Assembly: GCA_021399445.1 (NCBI GenBank)
Contig: JAJTUQ010000005.1
Span: 1,612,001 to 1,676,000, forward strand
Length of the DNA: 64,000 nucleotides
Direction of reading: 5' to 3'
From: Xylogone sp. PMI_703
Lineage: Eukaryota; Ascomycota; Leotiomycetes
Part shown: positions 11,701 through 22,755 of the stretch, in pieces
How positions within the stretch are numbered: the stretch's first letter is position 1
How the letters are laid out: each line of letters begins with the position of its first letter
Notes under the pieces: generated by a model
The model's input: the letters and a program-made list of their open reading frames with translations, nothing else
The model's database searches: none
What the model was told of the DNA's origin: nothing
Translations under genes and position numbers: made by a program

Positions 11701-12332
11701 ATGATGATTGGAGAGGGTATGATGGGGCGAATGGGTGCTCTTGTTGCTGGGTTGGGGTTTTGAGATTTTACATATAGATAAAAGGAAGCTGTGTGATGGA
11801 GCAGCTCCTTGTATTCTAGCGATATGAGGCCTAGTAATTGGCGTTTCAAGATGAGGGAGACATGTTTGAAGTTTCATGCATCTAGCTAAGGATCATATGG
11901 TGCCATTAGCTTTTCTATAACAAGCATCGTACAGTAGTCACAGTGGTCGGTTTCTATGTGTGAAGACAAGCGTTTGGAGAAGTTGTAACTCTTTAAATCC
12001 CTTGATCAGATGCATAATGATTATTAACTCCCGAAAACACTACAAACCTCGTGTTCTAGAAAAACTCATAAAAGCATAACACATATGCTGCATACAAATT
12101 CATGCTCCCCACCGAGAAATGAACAAACCAGTAGCGAACCAGGAGGTATCCAAGATCAGGGCAAAGCAAAGTAATAATAGCTCGCAAAATGATGCATGAC
12201 AACACGGCTAATTAACCCAGATGAGATGAACCAGGCAGTCAATCAATCGGTCAATCCATTACAGGTTCCTCGTCTCGTACGCCTACATCCCAACTCGTCC
12301 TACATTCGCAATACAAACTGCGATCTGCCCGT
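11701..12332. other. Convergent 3' intergenic region
   Basis: 632 bp between the 3' ends of the V-ATPase subunit and the NPC2-like gene. No coding region or repeat seen; presumably two 3' UTRs. Confidence 0.5.
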
Positions 12333-13095
12333 TTACAAGGGGCTGAAAACAACCTCCGCCTGCAAGCACGCAATCTTCTTTCGGTCAACGGTATACGCAT
12401 CGGCGAGGACGGTGTATTTTCCCTAGAGCAAAGCCACCGAATCAGTATTCAATCAGATCATCATACATATCACCTCAATTACACTCTCCCCCTATTGTCA
12501 TCGCTTCCAGGGAATGCAAAAGTAACACATACGGGTGGGATCTCCTTTGGCAGGTCAACATCCTTCACGATGGCGATCTTGCCCTTCTCAATCGGGCAGG
12601 ACAGGTCAACATTGGTGATTTGCTCGCACAAGTCGGCTTGGGTGTTAACGAGTCTGATCAAGCCATACTTGACCTGCAAGTCGACATACGCGCCCTCCTC
12701 GATCTGTTGCAGAACGGTACCGACGGCCTCGATGGTAAGCTTAGCGCCTCTATATAGAAAAAAAAGTCCAGTCATTAGTTTAAAACGTTCTTCAAAACAA
12801 GTGCTCGCTATCTTCGCGGATTGCCTCGACGGATCTCACCGCCCGCGAGAGAGTGGGAGAGGGCTGGTACGTACGCAGCAGGAGGATTGGGAGTCAAATT
12901 CACATGCTCCAGAACGAGGATGTCATCGTCGTGGCTCGCATTGCAGTAGGTGAGCGGGTTATCGCCGGGAACGGGGACTTTGTCTTCCTGAGCAACGACG
13001 CTCTGGCCGGGCCAGTTGAAGCCGCGCTCTGATAGGCCTCTGGAGGCGGCGACGGAGCTGAGAAGCAGCGTGACGACGCTGGAGGTGAATTTCAT
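12333..13095 (-). CDS. NPC2-like phosphatidylglycerol/phosphatidylinositol transfer protein (ML domain)
   Basis: Secreted or vacuolar lipid/sterol transfer protein of about 175 residues, the normal length. Exons on the minus strand: 13095-12875, 12749-12533 and 12422-12333. An N-terminal signal peptide (MKFTSSVVTLLLSSVAAS) is followed by an ML domain with cysteines expected in disulfides: C51 in LTYC, C115 in ADLC, C125 in VDLSC, and one near the end in KIACLQAEV. The central block GAKLTIEAVG and the late block PPGKYTVLADAYTVD match the fungal PG/PI-TP (NPC2) family. It would bind a lipid in a hydrophobic pocket and help move sterol or phospholipid in the vacuolar/secretory system. Confidence 0.93.
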
Positions 13096-14289
13096 TGTGA
13101 CGGCTTGGAAGGTGAGGCTGGAAGTGATGGAGAAGAGAAGGGAGAAATCCGAGGTTTGGGGGTGGTTGTGTTTCTGGGAGGTTGTGGAAAGATTAGAGGT
13201 TGTTGCCGCGACGCTCGAATCGGGGTGCGCAGGAAGATGAGTGGCGGGGACGCTAGCGCAGAGTCACTGCTGGATGACGTTCGCTGCGGTCTGGATAGCA
13301 ATTACACGGGCTTTTCCCAGGCCTTTTGAGAGGCGTTTTCAATTGACGACACTGTTTTCGAGGTTCTTTTTTTGCCGGTTGATATTAGATGGCGCGAGGG
13401 TTTAAAGAATGGATTGTTTGCTCTGGTATTTAAATTTGGTGAAGATTTCTTTTGCGGGTTCTAGGTTGAGGAGGTCTCGTGGACAGTCAAGCGCTGATGA
13501 GGCTTGGGAGCGCCTGGGGATACAACATAACGTAGGCCGTACAGAGTACAGTGGCAACACAGGTATGGCAGTGAAATGGAGATATTCAGTCCATGCTCAG
13601 TATTTGGTCTCTCAACTTCTTAGATAGCCCTATATGATACCGTAATTCGTATTTACTACTCATATCTTCCTCTTGTATCTCATATAATTACCCCAACATA
13701 ACCAAGGCTGCACGTGGTCTCCATCAAACGCAGCTGACCTGACCGCCCACAGAGCCTGAGAGCAAACCCGCCAAACCAATAGTTTGTCCCGTTTGCCGCG
13801 TTTGTCTATGCTCAACCTGAAGTTTGCCTCGTTTGCTACAGCGCACAGACCCCCAACCCTTGATATAAATACTTCCACTCGCTCCCGACCTTTTGATTTT
13901 TTTCTCTTCTTTTCTTCTTCATACTTACCTTGTGGCGAGCGGGCAGCTCAAGAAATGCTTTGCTCATGCTACGACACCTCCATTGCACAGCGGGGAGTGA
14001 AGTGGCGTCTGATATCCTTCGGGGTCTCAGGCTGCGAAATTTTTGATTGCATACTTGGATATTTTTCTGAGGTTTTCATTGAGTGCTTGGTGTTTACTGG
14101 GCCTTGGAGAAGACTGCGATGGTAGTAGGATATATTATTCCAGGAGAGATTTGTGATGTGGGAGCTATGATACGAACTGGAGTAGTGCTACAATGCAGCA
14201 TCTAGAATAATACTATATGTACGCTCAAAATCTAGTGAAGTAGTTACAGTTATCATATAATAACTAAAGGCATCTACCCCCCCAACCTA
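13096..14289. other. Intergenic region upstream of NPC2-like gene
   Basis: About 1.2 kb with the NPC2 promoter on one side and the EBP gene 3' end on the other. Open frames here are short and motif-free. A T/C-rich stretch near 13885-13930 stands out, but I see no gene. Confidence 0.45.
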
Positions 14290-15337
14290 TCAAAGCGCCT
14301 TCTGATGCTCTTCCCTCTTACTCCTCCTAAACACCTCAGCCGTAGTCGTGATACTCCCATACAGACAATCTATAATAGAATCACATAAGCAAAAGACTTA
14401 ACACACAAACAACAAAAACATACACATAAAAACAAAAGTGAAGAAACAAAACTCACACCCCGGAATAATCAACCAAAACGTATTCATCACCACAAAGTAC
14501 ACCCAGAAGTAATACGGCTCCGGTCGATAATACTGCCTCCCCAGCGCGAAGTCCTCGTACAGACTCGTGGAGTAGTACAGCAGATCGCCGTAGAACTGGC
14601 CAGTGGAGACCAGTGCCTGGATGGGATGGCGGTAGGGAGAGTCGGTGGTGATGAGGAGGGCTGTGAGGAGGGATAGGGGGCCCCAGATGATCTAGAATGT
14701 TACGGAACAGGTTGCTTTAGAGACTGGATTGTGAAAGGGAGCTTCTTGGGAGATGGAAATGGATGGAAGGGAGATGGGGGAGGGGGGTATTTACAACGGT
14801 CCAGGACTCCATGCACAAGACTAAGGGATCGAGAATGAGGTATCGCGAGTCGCTCAGGGTGTACTCCTTCCAGAGCTGGGCAAGGAAGTGCGAGTCGCCT
14901 GCTATGGAGGCGTGGTTGAGGACGTAGTAGCCTTCGAAGAAGCAGTGGATGGAGCCGGCTGGTTTACAATTAATTATCAGGATGGGCTTCTTTTTTGGTT
15001 CATTCATTTATTCGACAGTTCACGGACAGATCTTGGTTGTTTGGTTTCTTTTTCCATGTGTTTTTGGTATATAAGGATGAAGAAAAGAGGGTAGATGGGT
15101 GATGGCGATGCTGGAGGAGGAATACGCACTCAAGACAAACCATAGGACGAGACTCCGATCTGAGAATGACAGCTTGGGATTCACTCTCTGGGCGAGTAGC
15201 AGGGCGGTGCTGAGGATCAGGATGACGCCGCACGAGAAGCCCAGCAGGAGGCCTGGGAGGCTCCAGTCGTTTGGAACATATTGCGGGAGGAGGATGTCCT
15301 GAGGGTAGTAAGGATGGAGAGGTGTAAATTTTGCCAT
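14290..15337 (-). CDS. Emopamil-binding protein (EBP) family, sterol C8-isomerase-like
   Basis: Multi-pass ER membrane protein of about 228 residues, typical for EBP. Exons on the minus strand: 15337-15130, 14958-14795, 14691-14457 and 14369-14290. Splicing restores the EBP core: LWFVLTGSIHCFFEGYYV with the His and Glu of the family, the KEYTLSDSRY segment, MESWTVIIWGPLSLL, YGDLLYYSTSLYEDF, and an aromatic stretch YYFWVYFVVMNTFWLIIPG. EBP family members shift the sterol C8 double bond or bind sterols; the exact activity (ERG2-like replacement or EBP-like) is not proven by sequence. C-terminal REEHQKAL is short and basic-acidic. Confidence 0.9.
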
Positions 15338-15680
15338 GGTCGTCGATGACCTTTTTTTCATGGAGTGGCTCGTGGCTTGTCGTGGGTGTTGAAGTTGGAT
15401 GGAAGGTCGAAGCTTAAAGTAGCGAGACGTCTCGATAATGAAGTGTGATAACTTTCTATCTGCATAAGCTTTTCCCCTGCCGAAATGTGCTTTGTGGTTA
15501 TTAGCCTCACGTGATTGACCTGGATGGGACATGGACGGAATCAGATTGTAGAATACGGCAATGGGGAAATTGCGCTCAGCAGGCGGTTTCATCTTACTGG
15601 CGTCTATCAATTTGGAGCTCCGGCCAATCAGCAGGGCATACGGGAAATTCTGTCCAGTCAGCAGCTTTCTTATCAGTATC

Positions 15681-15971
15681 GGAGCGGTACAGTGGTACAT
15701 ACGGTACCGTAATAGCATCACGAATTTAAGATTATCTGCAGTTTCTTATTAATTATTGTGTGTGCACCGTCAACGAGAAGAATTTGCGTGCTCACGTGGG
15801 TTTTTGTGATCGTTGCGCTTGTGTAACTGGTGCCCAGACGCTCGGGGCGCTATCGCAATCGTAATCGTAAGATGGTCTCCCATGCAACTCGACTCTCTGC
15901 TCTTACTGTACTTACCAGTACGGTACCGTATCAGTGCTGTCCGGATGTACTGTGCTCCATGTACCGTACCG
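15681..15971. repeat. Cluster of GGTACCGT-type palindromes
   Basis: Within 290 bp there are several copies of a GTAC-centred word: GGTACAGTGGTAC and ACGGTACCGTA around 15685-15711, CAGTACGGTACCGTA near 15917-15930, and TGTACCGTACCGTA near 15960-15973. The copies are palindromic or tandem. Whether they bind a factor or are microsatellite drift cannot be decided here. Confidence 0.5.
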
Positions 15972-17862
15972 TATTACGCTCATGGGCCATATGTTGCTGC
16001 ACCGGTATCTGTATGGCATTCGCAACTCGCACTGTCAAACTGCCACTGCTGCATATGATGACCGGTACTTGCACCACAGAAACCGACCGGCCCAGACCAC
16101 GGGCTGCTTGGATTCCTCCGATTTTCTCACTCCATCTTGTCATCTGTAACCTGTGGCAGATACACTCGTTGGGACTTCCCCTGTATGTGCGGTGAGCAGT
16201 GCTTGTGCGGCAGAGTTGCATTTGCAGTTGCAGCCAGCCCGCAGCAAACAGCAGAGAGGAGAGGGAAAAGTTCCTCCAGTCATCCAGCCCTCAGCCATCC
16301 GCTTCATCAAGCTGCATCGCCCATCGTCGTCCAATCCGCATCCTCCCAGGGAAATGAAGCGGGGCGTTGTGGCTTTTGTGGTGAGGGCTGGCGTTTCCCA
16401 CTTCTTGTGTTTTTCCCCCTGCTGGAAAATCAGGCAGAAACCGGGTCTCTGCTGCAGCTTCTCCCCGTGCAGCCAATGAGGGCGCGGGCGGAGATCTCAG
16501 CGTTGCTGCAGCTGCTGCGCGTTGGCCTTGGTGTGCGTCGTCATGGGCTCCCTCACTCCGTCACAGCTTTGGGTCGAGGCAGAGGTGGAGTGGAGTTGGA
16601 GAGTGGATTTGGCTGACGAGTATCCACACAAATTTGTGCTGCACCATACTGTACTGTAGTGGTACCACAGTAATGCACATTATTATTCGTACGTATTAAT
16701 GCAAATTTTATGCTCTCGTGAATACGCCTTCCACGCTTCCTCTCAGAGCTCGTGTCCGCCCTCATTCCGCCGCCGCCCCTCCGCTGCCACCACGGTGCAA
16801 TAACAAAACACCGGGCTGCGGTGGCCTACCGTATTTGCTTGCGCTTCCTCCTGGCCTTCCTCCTCTCTCTTCTCTCTCTCTGCCGCAGAACACACTCCCG
16901 GTTCCGGGCTGCGCTGCGGTCGGATTGGCCTGCAGGCCGAGTAACACCAAACCAGAACTGGGCGGGATTACGGGTGCGAAGGGCTATGCGACGCAGCTGC
17001 AGCGTCCTGTCCTTTCTCCTGCAACAGCTTTTTGGTTGCTCCTCGCGCTCCTCTGCTGCTGCACCCTGCCCATCAGCGCGGTGCTAGGCCGTCACCGGTC
17101 TAGCGTGCGAGGTGCCGGATCAGCAATCCATCTTCGAGCTTCATCATCATCGCGCCCTCTCGCTTGTGCGCTTGCTGCCCACCGCAAAACTAAACGGTGG
17201 CCTTTCCCCCTCCCAAGGCTCCAAGGGCAAACCAAGCGCAGCCAACAGGACCAACCAGATCCAACCCGATCCAACCAGGCCAGCTAGTCCAGCTAGTCCA
17301 GCCAGGGCCCCCGTTTCTCTCTCCCATCGTCGTTTTTCTCGAAAAGAATCCCCCGAACACGCTCCAAAAGGCTGGGCAACAGCGAACATGGAACAGGGTC
17401 CCCGTCAAGTTGCCGTCCCAATCAGTGATAATCGCCCAGCGTTCCAGCGTGCCTCCTGCTTCTTTCTGTTTTCCCTCCTCGCTGCAACTTCCGCGATCAA
17501 ACTAATCGAGCGAGCTTGCGAAAAAAGCCCACCAGCAGAAGAAACCGTTCCCTTAAGAGAAAAGGGTTTTGTCCATCTCCGTCATCCAGATCGCCTCCTG
17601 CGCGCGAATCGCCGCCCTGGCGACCAGACAGCCGCGCCCTGCGTCAGAGGGAGGCAAATTAAAAAAAATTAAAGCGTGGTATATTTATGGTTAAAGTTCA
17701 CCATCAGTGCATCACTACTGTTGTTGTTTCTGGTCTTCTCCCCTTGGAGAGACGTCATCTGCTACCAGCAAACAAAACGATTGAGAAGAAGATATCAAGG
17801 TACAAGTAAAGCCAGGAAACAAATAACAACAAAGAGTAAGCTATTCTCCCTAACAAGACCTT

Positions 17863-18220
17863 CTCCTCCTTCTTCCCTCTGCCTCTCTCTTACTCTCTCA
17901 CTCTCACCTCTTTTGCTTAAATTCCCTCGTCTGATCGCCCATCCGAGCTGGCTGGACCTTTTTTTGACCGGTGCTGCGCTGCACCGCGAAACCATGGCGA
18001 AGCGGCTGGCAATTGGCACGCTCGTCGCTAGCTTCCCCCTTAGGGCGGCACCGCCCTCGCCCATTAGTGTCTCCCCTTCCATTCTCTGTCTTTCTCGCTC
18101 TCGCAAGGCCACTCACTGATCCCATTCCTGGTCCCCCTCCTACTTTGCTCTCTCTCCTTCTCTCACACACTCTCTTCACTCTCGCCCTCTCTCCCTCGCT
18201 TTCTCCCTCAACGCAATTCT
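17863..18220 (+). promoter_or_regulatory. Pyrimidine-rich tract in the Set3-like leader
   Basis: Dense CT-rich sequence (runs of tctctc, ctcccttctc) ending roughly 600 bp before the start codon. Such tracts often mark fungal core promoters and transcription start zones. Its exact role is inferred. Confidence 0.45.
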
Positions 18221-18835
18221 CCACTCGAGCATCTGTCGAACGAGAAGTCGAAGACGATTGTACGAAGCGTCAATCTACTCATCCCGCTCATCAACTCCCC
18301 ACGATCTTCTCTCCAACCTTCGTCGCCATCTCGCGAGTCACGAAAAAAATTTAAGCTGCTGCTGTCCGCGTTTCCCAACACTCTTCTCGTCGCAGCCCAC
18401 CTTTGCCTGCCACAGCTTGGGGGGAAAGCTTCGATCTGTTCTCCTCTAGTCTGCCGTCAGTCATCTCCATACGGGATCTCGATCGCGCCCGCGACTTACG
18501 GGATCCGGAATCTTTCTGAGCGGCTGCTGGACCTGGCCCTTCATACACACACGTAGCTCGTCCCGTCGTGATCGTGACGTCGAGGTCTTTTCTGGCTCTC
18601 CAGGCAACACCAGACGTCTGCAATCATCAATACCTGTGTTCTTGAGACAGTGAATGACTGGTGGCTGAGGAATCGACCCGCTGGACGTGCCCTTGGGAAC
18701 ACATCTCCACTCGTTCTACCTGTTGGCGGCCATCTTCGTCATGCGATCCCGGCCTAGGAATACGTGAAACTTCTTTTTTTCTACCCGTATCCTTTCTCAC
18801 GTTGAATAAGCCATCGAGGGCTCCCTCACTGGATT

Positions 18836-21800
18836 ATGACAGAAAGGCTCCTCTCCATAACCACGCAGATCGCGACCCCGATTCAGACTCCCTTCCACTC
18901 CACGCCTTCCCTTTCCACAGCACCGCAGCACGATGCGCACACCATCGTGGAATCCGTCGATGAAGAGCCGTACACCATCAAGTGCATCTGCGACTTCTCG
19001 GACGACGATGGAAACACCATCTACTGCGAGACCTGCGATACGTGGCAACACATTGAGTGCTTCTATCCCGGCCGAGTCGACGATGCCTCCCGTGAAGAGT
19101 TTGATCACTCGTGCGCCGACTGCAAGCCGCGACCGCTCGATCGAAAGCATGCGACCGAACGACAGCGGCATCAGAGAGAAAACAAGATCCCACAGGACAG
19201 TCCCGAGAAGAAAGCCAAGCGCCCACCGTCCAAGAGCCACAAGAGGAAATCCAAGCCCTCGGATCTCCAGGTGAATGGATACCACGACGCGGATGGCTAT
19301 CGGAATGGCAGTCCTCAGGATCACCATCCACATGCGAAAAAGACAAAAGGCCATCGATCGAGCCACTCCATCAGTTCCCAGGCCAAGCGCAGTCCCCCTT
19401 TACCTTCACACTCTCGCTCCAATACCACTACCGTCATCCACCCTCCCAGCCCAGCTCGCACACCGCAAGAATTACTACCCTATGGACTACCTATCTCCGC
19501 CTTCTCCGAAACCTTCCAGCACCTCTACAAAGACGATCCTGGTCCCCAAACCGTTCCTACCAACTCCTTCGCTAACTTGAATGTTCCCAATGCCATGTCG
19601 TTGTGGCTGAAAGATCCAGAAAAGCTTCAGCAAGACGCTGGTGTAAAATCGAGAGAAGATGTTTTCCAGAACCTAACTGTCCCCGTTGACAAGTTAAAAT
19701 GGCGAGAACTACGAGTAGAGCGAAAGGAAGCCACATTAAATGGTATGCAATACCAATGGCGATACTTGACGACTCCGACACAACTGGGCAAGTCAGGTCT
19801 ACGCATTGGAGAACTTAACGGCCTCGTAGGCTTTCAGAAAGACTACTGCAGCGACAAGGAGAACCGCTGGAACGAATCCATCCACCCACGACCATTCATC
19901 TTCTTCCATCCTCACCTACCTCTCTTCATCGACACTCGAAAAGAAGGATCGATCTGCCGGTATGTACGACGGAGCTGCCGAGCAAATGCCACTCTCGAGA
20001 CATACATTGCCGGGGATACCGAGTACCATTTCTGGCTGGTCAGCGAGCGACCACTTGCTGCCAACGAGCAGATCACGCTTTCGTGGGATTTCCGCTTCCC
20101 TTCGCAGGTGCAATCGCGGTTCATGCATGTTCTCGATCTCGGTGAAGATGATGGATCCCACCACGAAGGGGCCGATCTCTCGGATGAGGAGTACGAGCAG
20201 CTCTCCAATGTGATAAGCGGTGTTCTAGCTGATTACGGAGGCTGTGCATGTGACCTAGGCAGCGACTGTGCATTTGTGCGTTTTCTCAATCGCAACCTGC
20301 ACGGCCGATCAAACTCACAAGAACATGCGAATGGCAACACCAAGCCCAAGAAGAGTCGTCGACCTAAACTGCATGTTTCACCCACCAGTACGGGCCATGC
20401 TACAAATAGTCGGGCGGCAAGCGAGGGTCAGCAGGAATCTTACGACGCTGAGGACGACAGCCATTCCGTCTCGGGCTCCAGCCGAAGCAAACCCCAAAGC
20501 CGGGATCTCACTCCTCTCCACATCGTCGCCGAACCGAATGGCATTCTGACGGAGCCATCCGATCGCGAGAAGAGGAAGCTGGCCATGCTCGAGGATACTT
20601 TCAAGAAGATGGAGCAGCCCCCGCGTAAGAAGAAGCGGGCATCCGATGGTCCCAATGGCATCCCCTCTGCAGGTCCACCGCAGCAGCCGCAGCAGCAGCA
20701 GCAGCAGCACGGTACGAAATCGAAACCGAAGTCGGCAGGTCCAAGAGGGTCTATATCCAATCCATCAGGCTCAGCTAAGAATGGTGTCAATGGTAATAAG
20801 GGGAAGCAGTATGTCGATGCAGCCACGTCACAACGCCAATCCGGCTCGCCGTTCAGTGGAGTGTCGCCTACAGCAGTGGCCCCATCTCCACGAAATCCCC
20901 CCTCTCGACCTACATCGGTTCGCAGTAACTCACGCCAACCGTCGGTGGGTCCCAAAAGCAATTATGTTGATGCTAGCACCCAGACCAATGATGTCGAAAA
21001 CGACTGGTACAGCCCGGAGAAGACGCCTTTACGAAAACGTTCCATTGTATCACTATCAAAGCGTCTCCTCAAGAACCGCCATAAGATCCGACGCAGTCTG
21101 GAGTCGCAGCAGGCAGAATCACAACAGGTGGTGACTGTGAATGAAGGCGATACGCAGACGATGAACAATGCGCTTCCAGCAACGATAGCGGAAGTGTCGG
21201 TGGCAGCACTTATTCCTGTGCCAGAGGTGTCCACAACAACAATGGACTTGGATCCTCCACAACCCGCGGATCACGATCCTGTTCATTCACCGGCAGAGTT
21301 GAAGGACAGCAATGCTCTTGTTGAACCCCCGACGATGTCTGCAGAAACGCAGATACACTCTGACGATGTGGACATGCTCGATGCCCCAGCTGTGGTCGAT
21401 GATTCGTCGAAGCCCCCACCACCTCAATCCACGACCGAGAATGGTGCCGCAGATGCCTTATCCATCTCTGTCGACGGCCACAACCCAGTGGAGCCTCAAG
21501 AACAGGTCCCGACATCTCCTGTCCTTTCAGCCTCGACCATCATTAGTACGCCGACCGTGGCTACACCATCCTCGACGACAACAGCATCTCTTTTGTCACC
21601 CTTCTCAACCTTACCTCATCAGACGACTCCCGTCCTATCACTTGGCGTGAATGGGGTCTCGCAGCCGAGCCCTATTAAGACGACGAAGAAGTTAAGCTTA
21701 AGTGATTACAAAGCTAGACTGAAACGAACAGATTCAGCAATAAATAAGCCTATCTTCGATAAGTCCACAGGACCTATCGAGGATGCAAAAGCTAATGGTA

Positions 21801-21931
21801 TCATCGAAGAATCGGTGATGATCGACACTCCTGTGGTAGAGAAAACAGATCCATTGACGGTTGTAGCTACACCAGCTGCAGAACCAGTCACGAACATAGC
21901 GTCCGAGTCGAATGGGAACACTGTAAAATAA
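18836..21931 (+). CDS. SET3: Set3-like PHD finger/SET domain chromatin protein
   Basis: Single-exon protein of 1031 residues. A PHD finger lies at about residues 50-96 (C-x-C, C64-x2-C67, H72, C75, C93-x2-C96), expected to read histone H3 tails. A basic KRKSKP-rich linker follows, then a SET domain at roughly 320-455. The SET motifs are degenerate: RSCRANATLET replaces the usual N-H-S-C-x-P-N, and the end reads ITLSWDF instead of a Tyr-containing motif. That fits the Set3/MLL5 group, thought not to methylate but to act in the Set3C histone deacetylase complex. The rest is disordered and Ser/Pro/Gln-rich, with a short Gln run near 20690. Start at 18836 is the first ATG of the frame; an upstream exon cannot be ruled out. 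Confidence 0.88.
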   Translation: MTERLLSITTQIATPIQTPFHSTPSLSTAPQHDAHTIVESVDEEPYTIKCICDFSDDDGNTIYCETCDTWQHIECFYPGRVDDASREEFDHSCADCKPRPLDRKHATERQRHQRENKIPQDSPEKKAKRPPSKSHKRKSKPSDLQVNGYHDADGYRNGSPQDHHPHAKKTKGHRSSHSISSQAKRSPPLPSHSRSNTTTVIHPPSPARTPQELLPYGLPISAFSETFQHLYKDDPGPQTVPTNSFANLNVPNAMSLWLKDPEKLQQDAGVKSREDVFQNLTVPVDKLKWRELRVERKEATLNGMQYQWRYLTTPTQLGKSGLRIGELNGLVGFQKDYCSDKENRWNESIHPRPFIFFHPHLPLFIDTRKEGSICRYVRRSCRANATLETYIAGDTEYHFWLVSERPLAANEQITLSWDFRFPSQVQSRFMHVLDLGEDDGSHHEGADLSDEEYEQLSNVISGVLADYGGCACDLGSDCAFVRFLNRNLHGRSNSQEHANGNTKPKKSRRPKLHVSPTSTGHATNSRAASEGQQESYDAEDDSHSVSGSSRSKPQSRDLTPLHIVAEPNGILTEPSDREKRKLAMLEDTFKKMEQPPRKKKRASDGPNGIPSAGPPQQPQQQQQQHGTKSKPKSAGPRGSISNPSGSAKNGVNGNKGKQYVDAATSQRQSGSPFSGVSPTAVAPSPRNPPSRPTSVRSNSRQPSVGPKSNYVDASTQTNDVENDWYSPEKTPLRKRSIVSLSKRLLKNRHKIRRSLESQQAESQQVVTVNEGDTQTMNNALPATIAEVSVAALIPVPEVSTTTMDLDPPQPADHDPVHSPAELKDSNALVEPPTMSAETQIHSDDVDMLDAPAVVDDSSKPPPPQSTTENGAADALSISVDGHNPVEPQEQVPTSPVLSASTIISTPTVATPSSTTTASLLSPFSTLPHQTTPVLSLGVNGVSQPSPIKTTKKLSLSDYKARLKRTDSAINKPIFDKSTGPIEDAKANGIIEESVMIDTPVVEKTDPLTVVATPAAEPVTNIASESNGNTVK

Positions 21932-22755
21932 AGTTTATGTTTTTTTTAGAGATCATGCTACTTCTTTTGTTGCTTTACGTGTGGGATTTGAAGGAACTTC
22001 GAATAGGATTTGTTTGGTTTTTTTTAACTGGACCCGGGCATTTTGCTGGTCCATGGAATTTTTAAAAGGAGAGGTTTATTTTTTTCTCTTTTCTTTGGAA
22101 GGGAAAGGGGGTGTTGGTCGGGATCTCGGCGCTATGGGTGACCAAAAAAATTCTCTACGAAGATAAAAATCATTTGGTCGATTCTTCTCTCACTCGAGAA
22201 ACTTTGGGTTTTTGCTTTTGAAGACCTCGGGATTCACGCAATGGAAAACGGCTCTCACACACACTAAACACCAACTTCACACGCTTTCACACAAATGCAA
22301 CTGTCACGCAATTAACGCAACAAGGCATGTTGGCAACGCGGACACACATTACACCCCCCTACGACTTTTTGACTGACTGGATTCGGTGATGGGCAAATCT
22401 TGTACAAGTAGCTTTTTATAAGTCTTTATGAATACGTGGTCTTTTCCCTCACCCTTCGAGCAAAGAAGGGTGCGCGGGAATATGTTGCTCTTTCTTCTCT
22501 GATGAGGAAGAAAGGTGGCTTTTTATAAATCAAAAATTAAAAAAATTATATGAACATCCTTAATGGCTTGAGATTCTTATGGGACTAATGAAGATGTGTG
22601 TCTTTTGTGTCTGTATGTATGATGTATACGGTAATGTCTATGAATTAATAGATGTATTGAACATCTCTCCCTGAGGAACTTTTCAATGTGCCTTGTCTCT
22701 TTTTTACTTCTAAATACAATTTGAGCCAAGCTCTCACTCTTTCTCTATTCTTTTT
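21932..22755. other. Convergent intergenic region
   Basis: About 0.8 kb between the 3' ends of the Set3-like gene and ALG7. T-rich at first, then AT-rich; probably 3' UTRs. No gene seen. Confidence 0.5.

Larger units (their letters stand above)
15338..18835. promoter_or_regulatory. Long leader/promoter region upstream of the Set3-like gene
   Basis: About 3.5 kb between the EBP and Set3-like start codons. It has a cluster of GTAC-containing palindromes (15681-15971), a TACTGTACTG tract near 16647-16658, and a long pyrimidine-rich tract just before the gene. Several frames of 100-190 codons exist but are low-complexity and motif-free. Long CT-rich leaders are common before fungal chromatin and developmental regulators, so much of this may be promoter or 5' UTR. 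No gene supported. Confidence 0.45.

Noticed and set aside
16718..17672. Long overlapping frames of 186-189 codons
   Set aside because: They lie in Pro/Ser/Leu-rich low-complexity leader sequence with open frames on both strands; more likely promoter or 5' UTR of the Set3-like gene.
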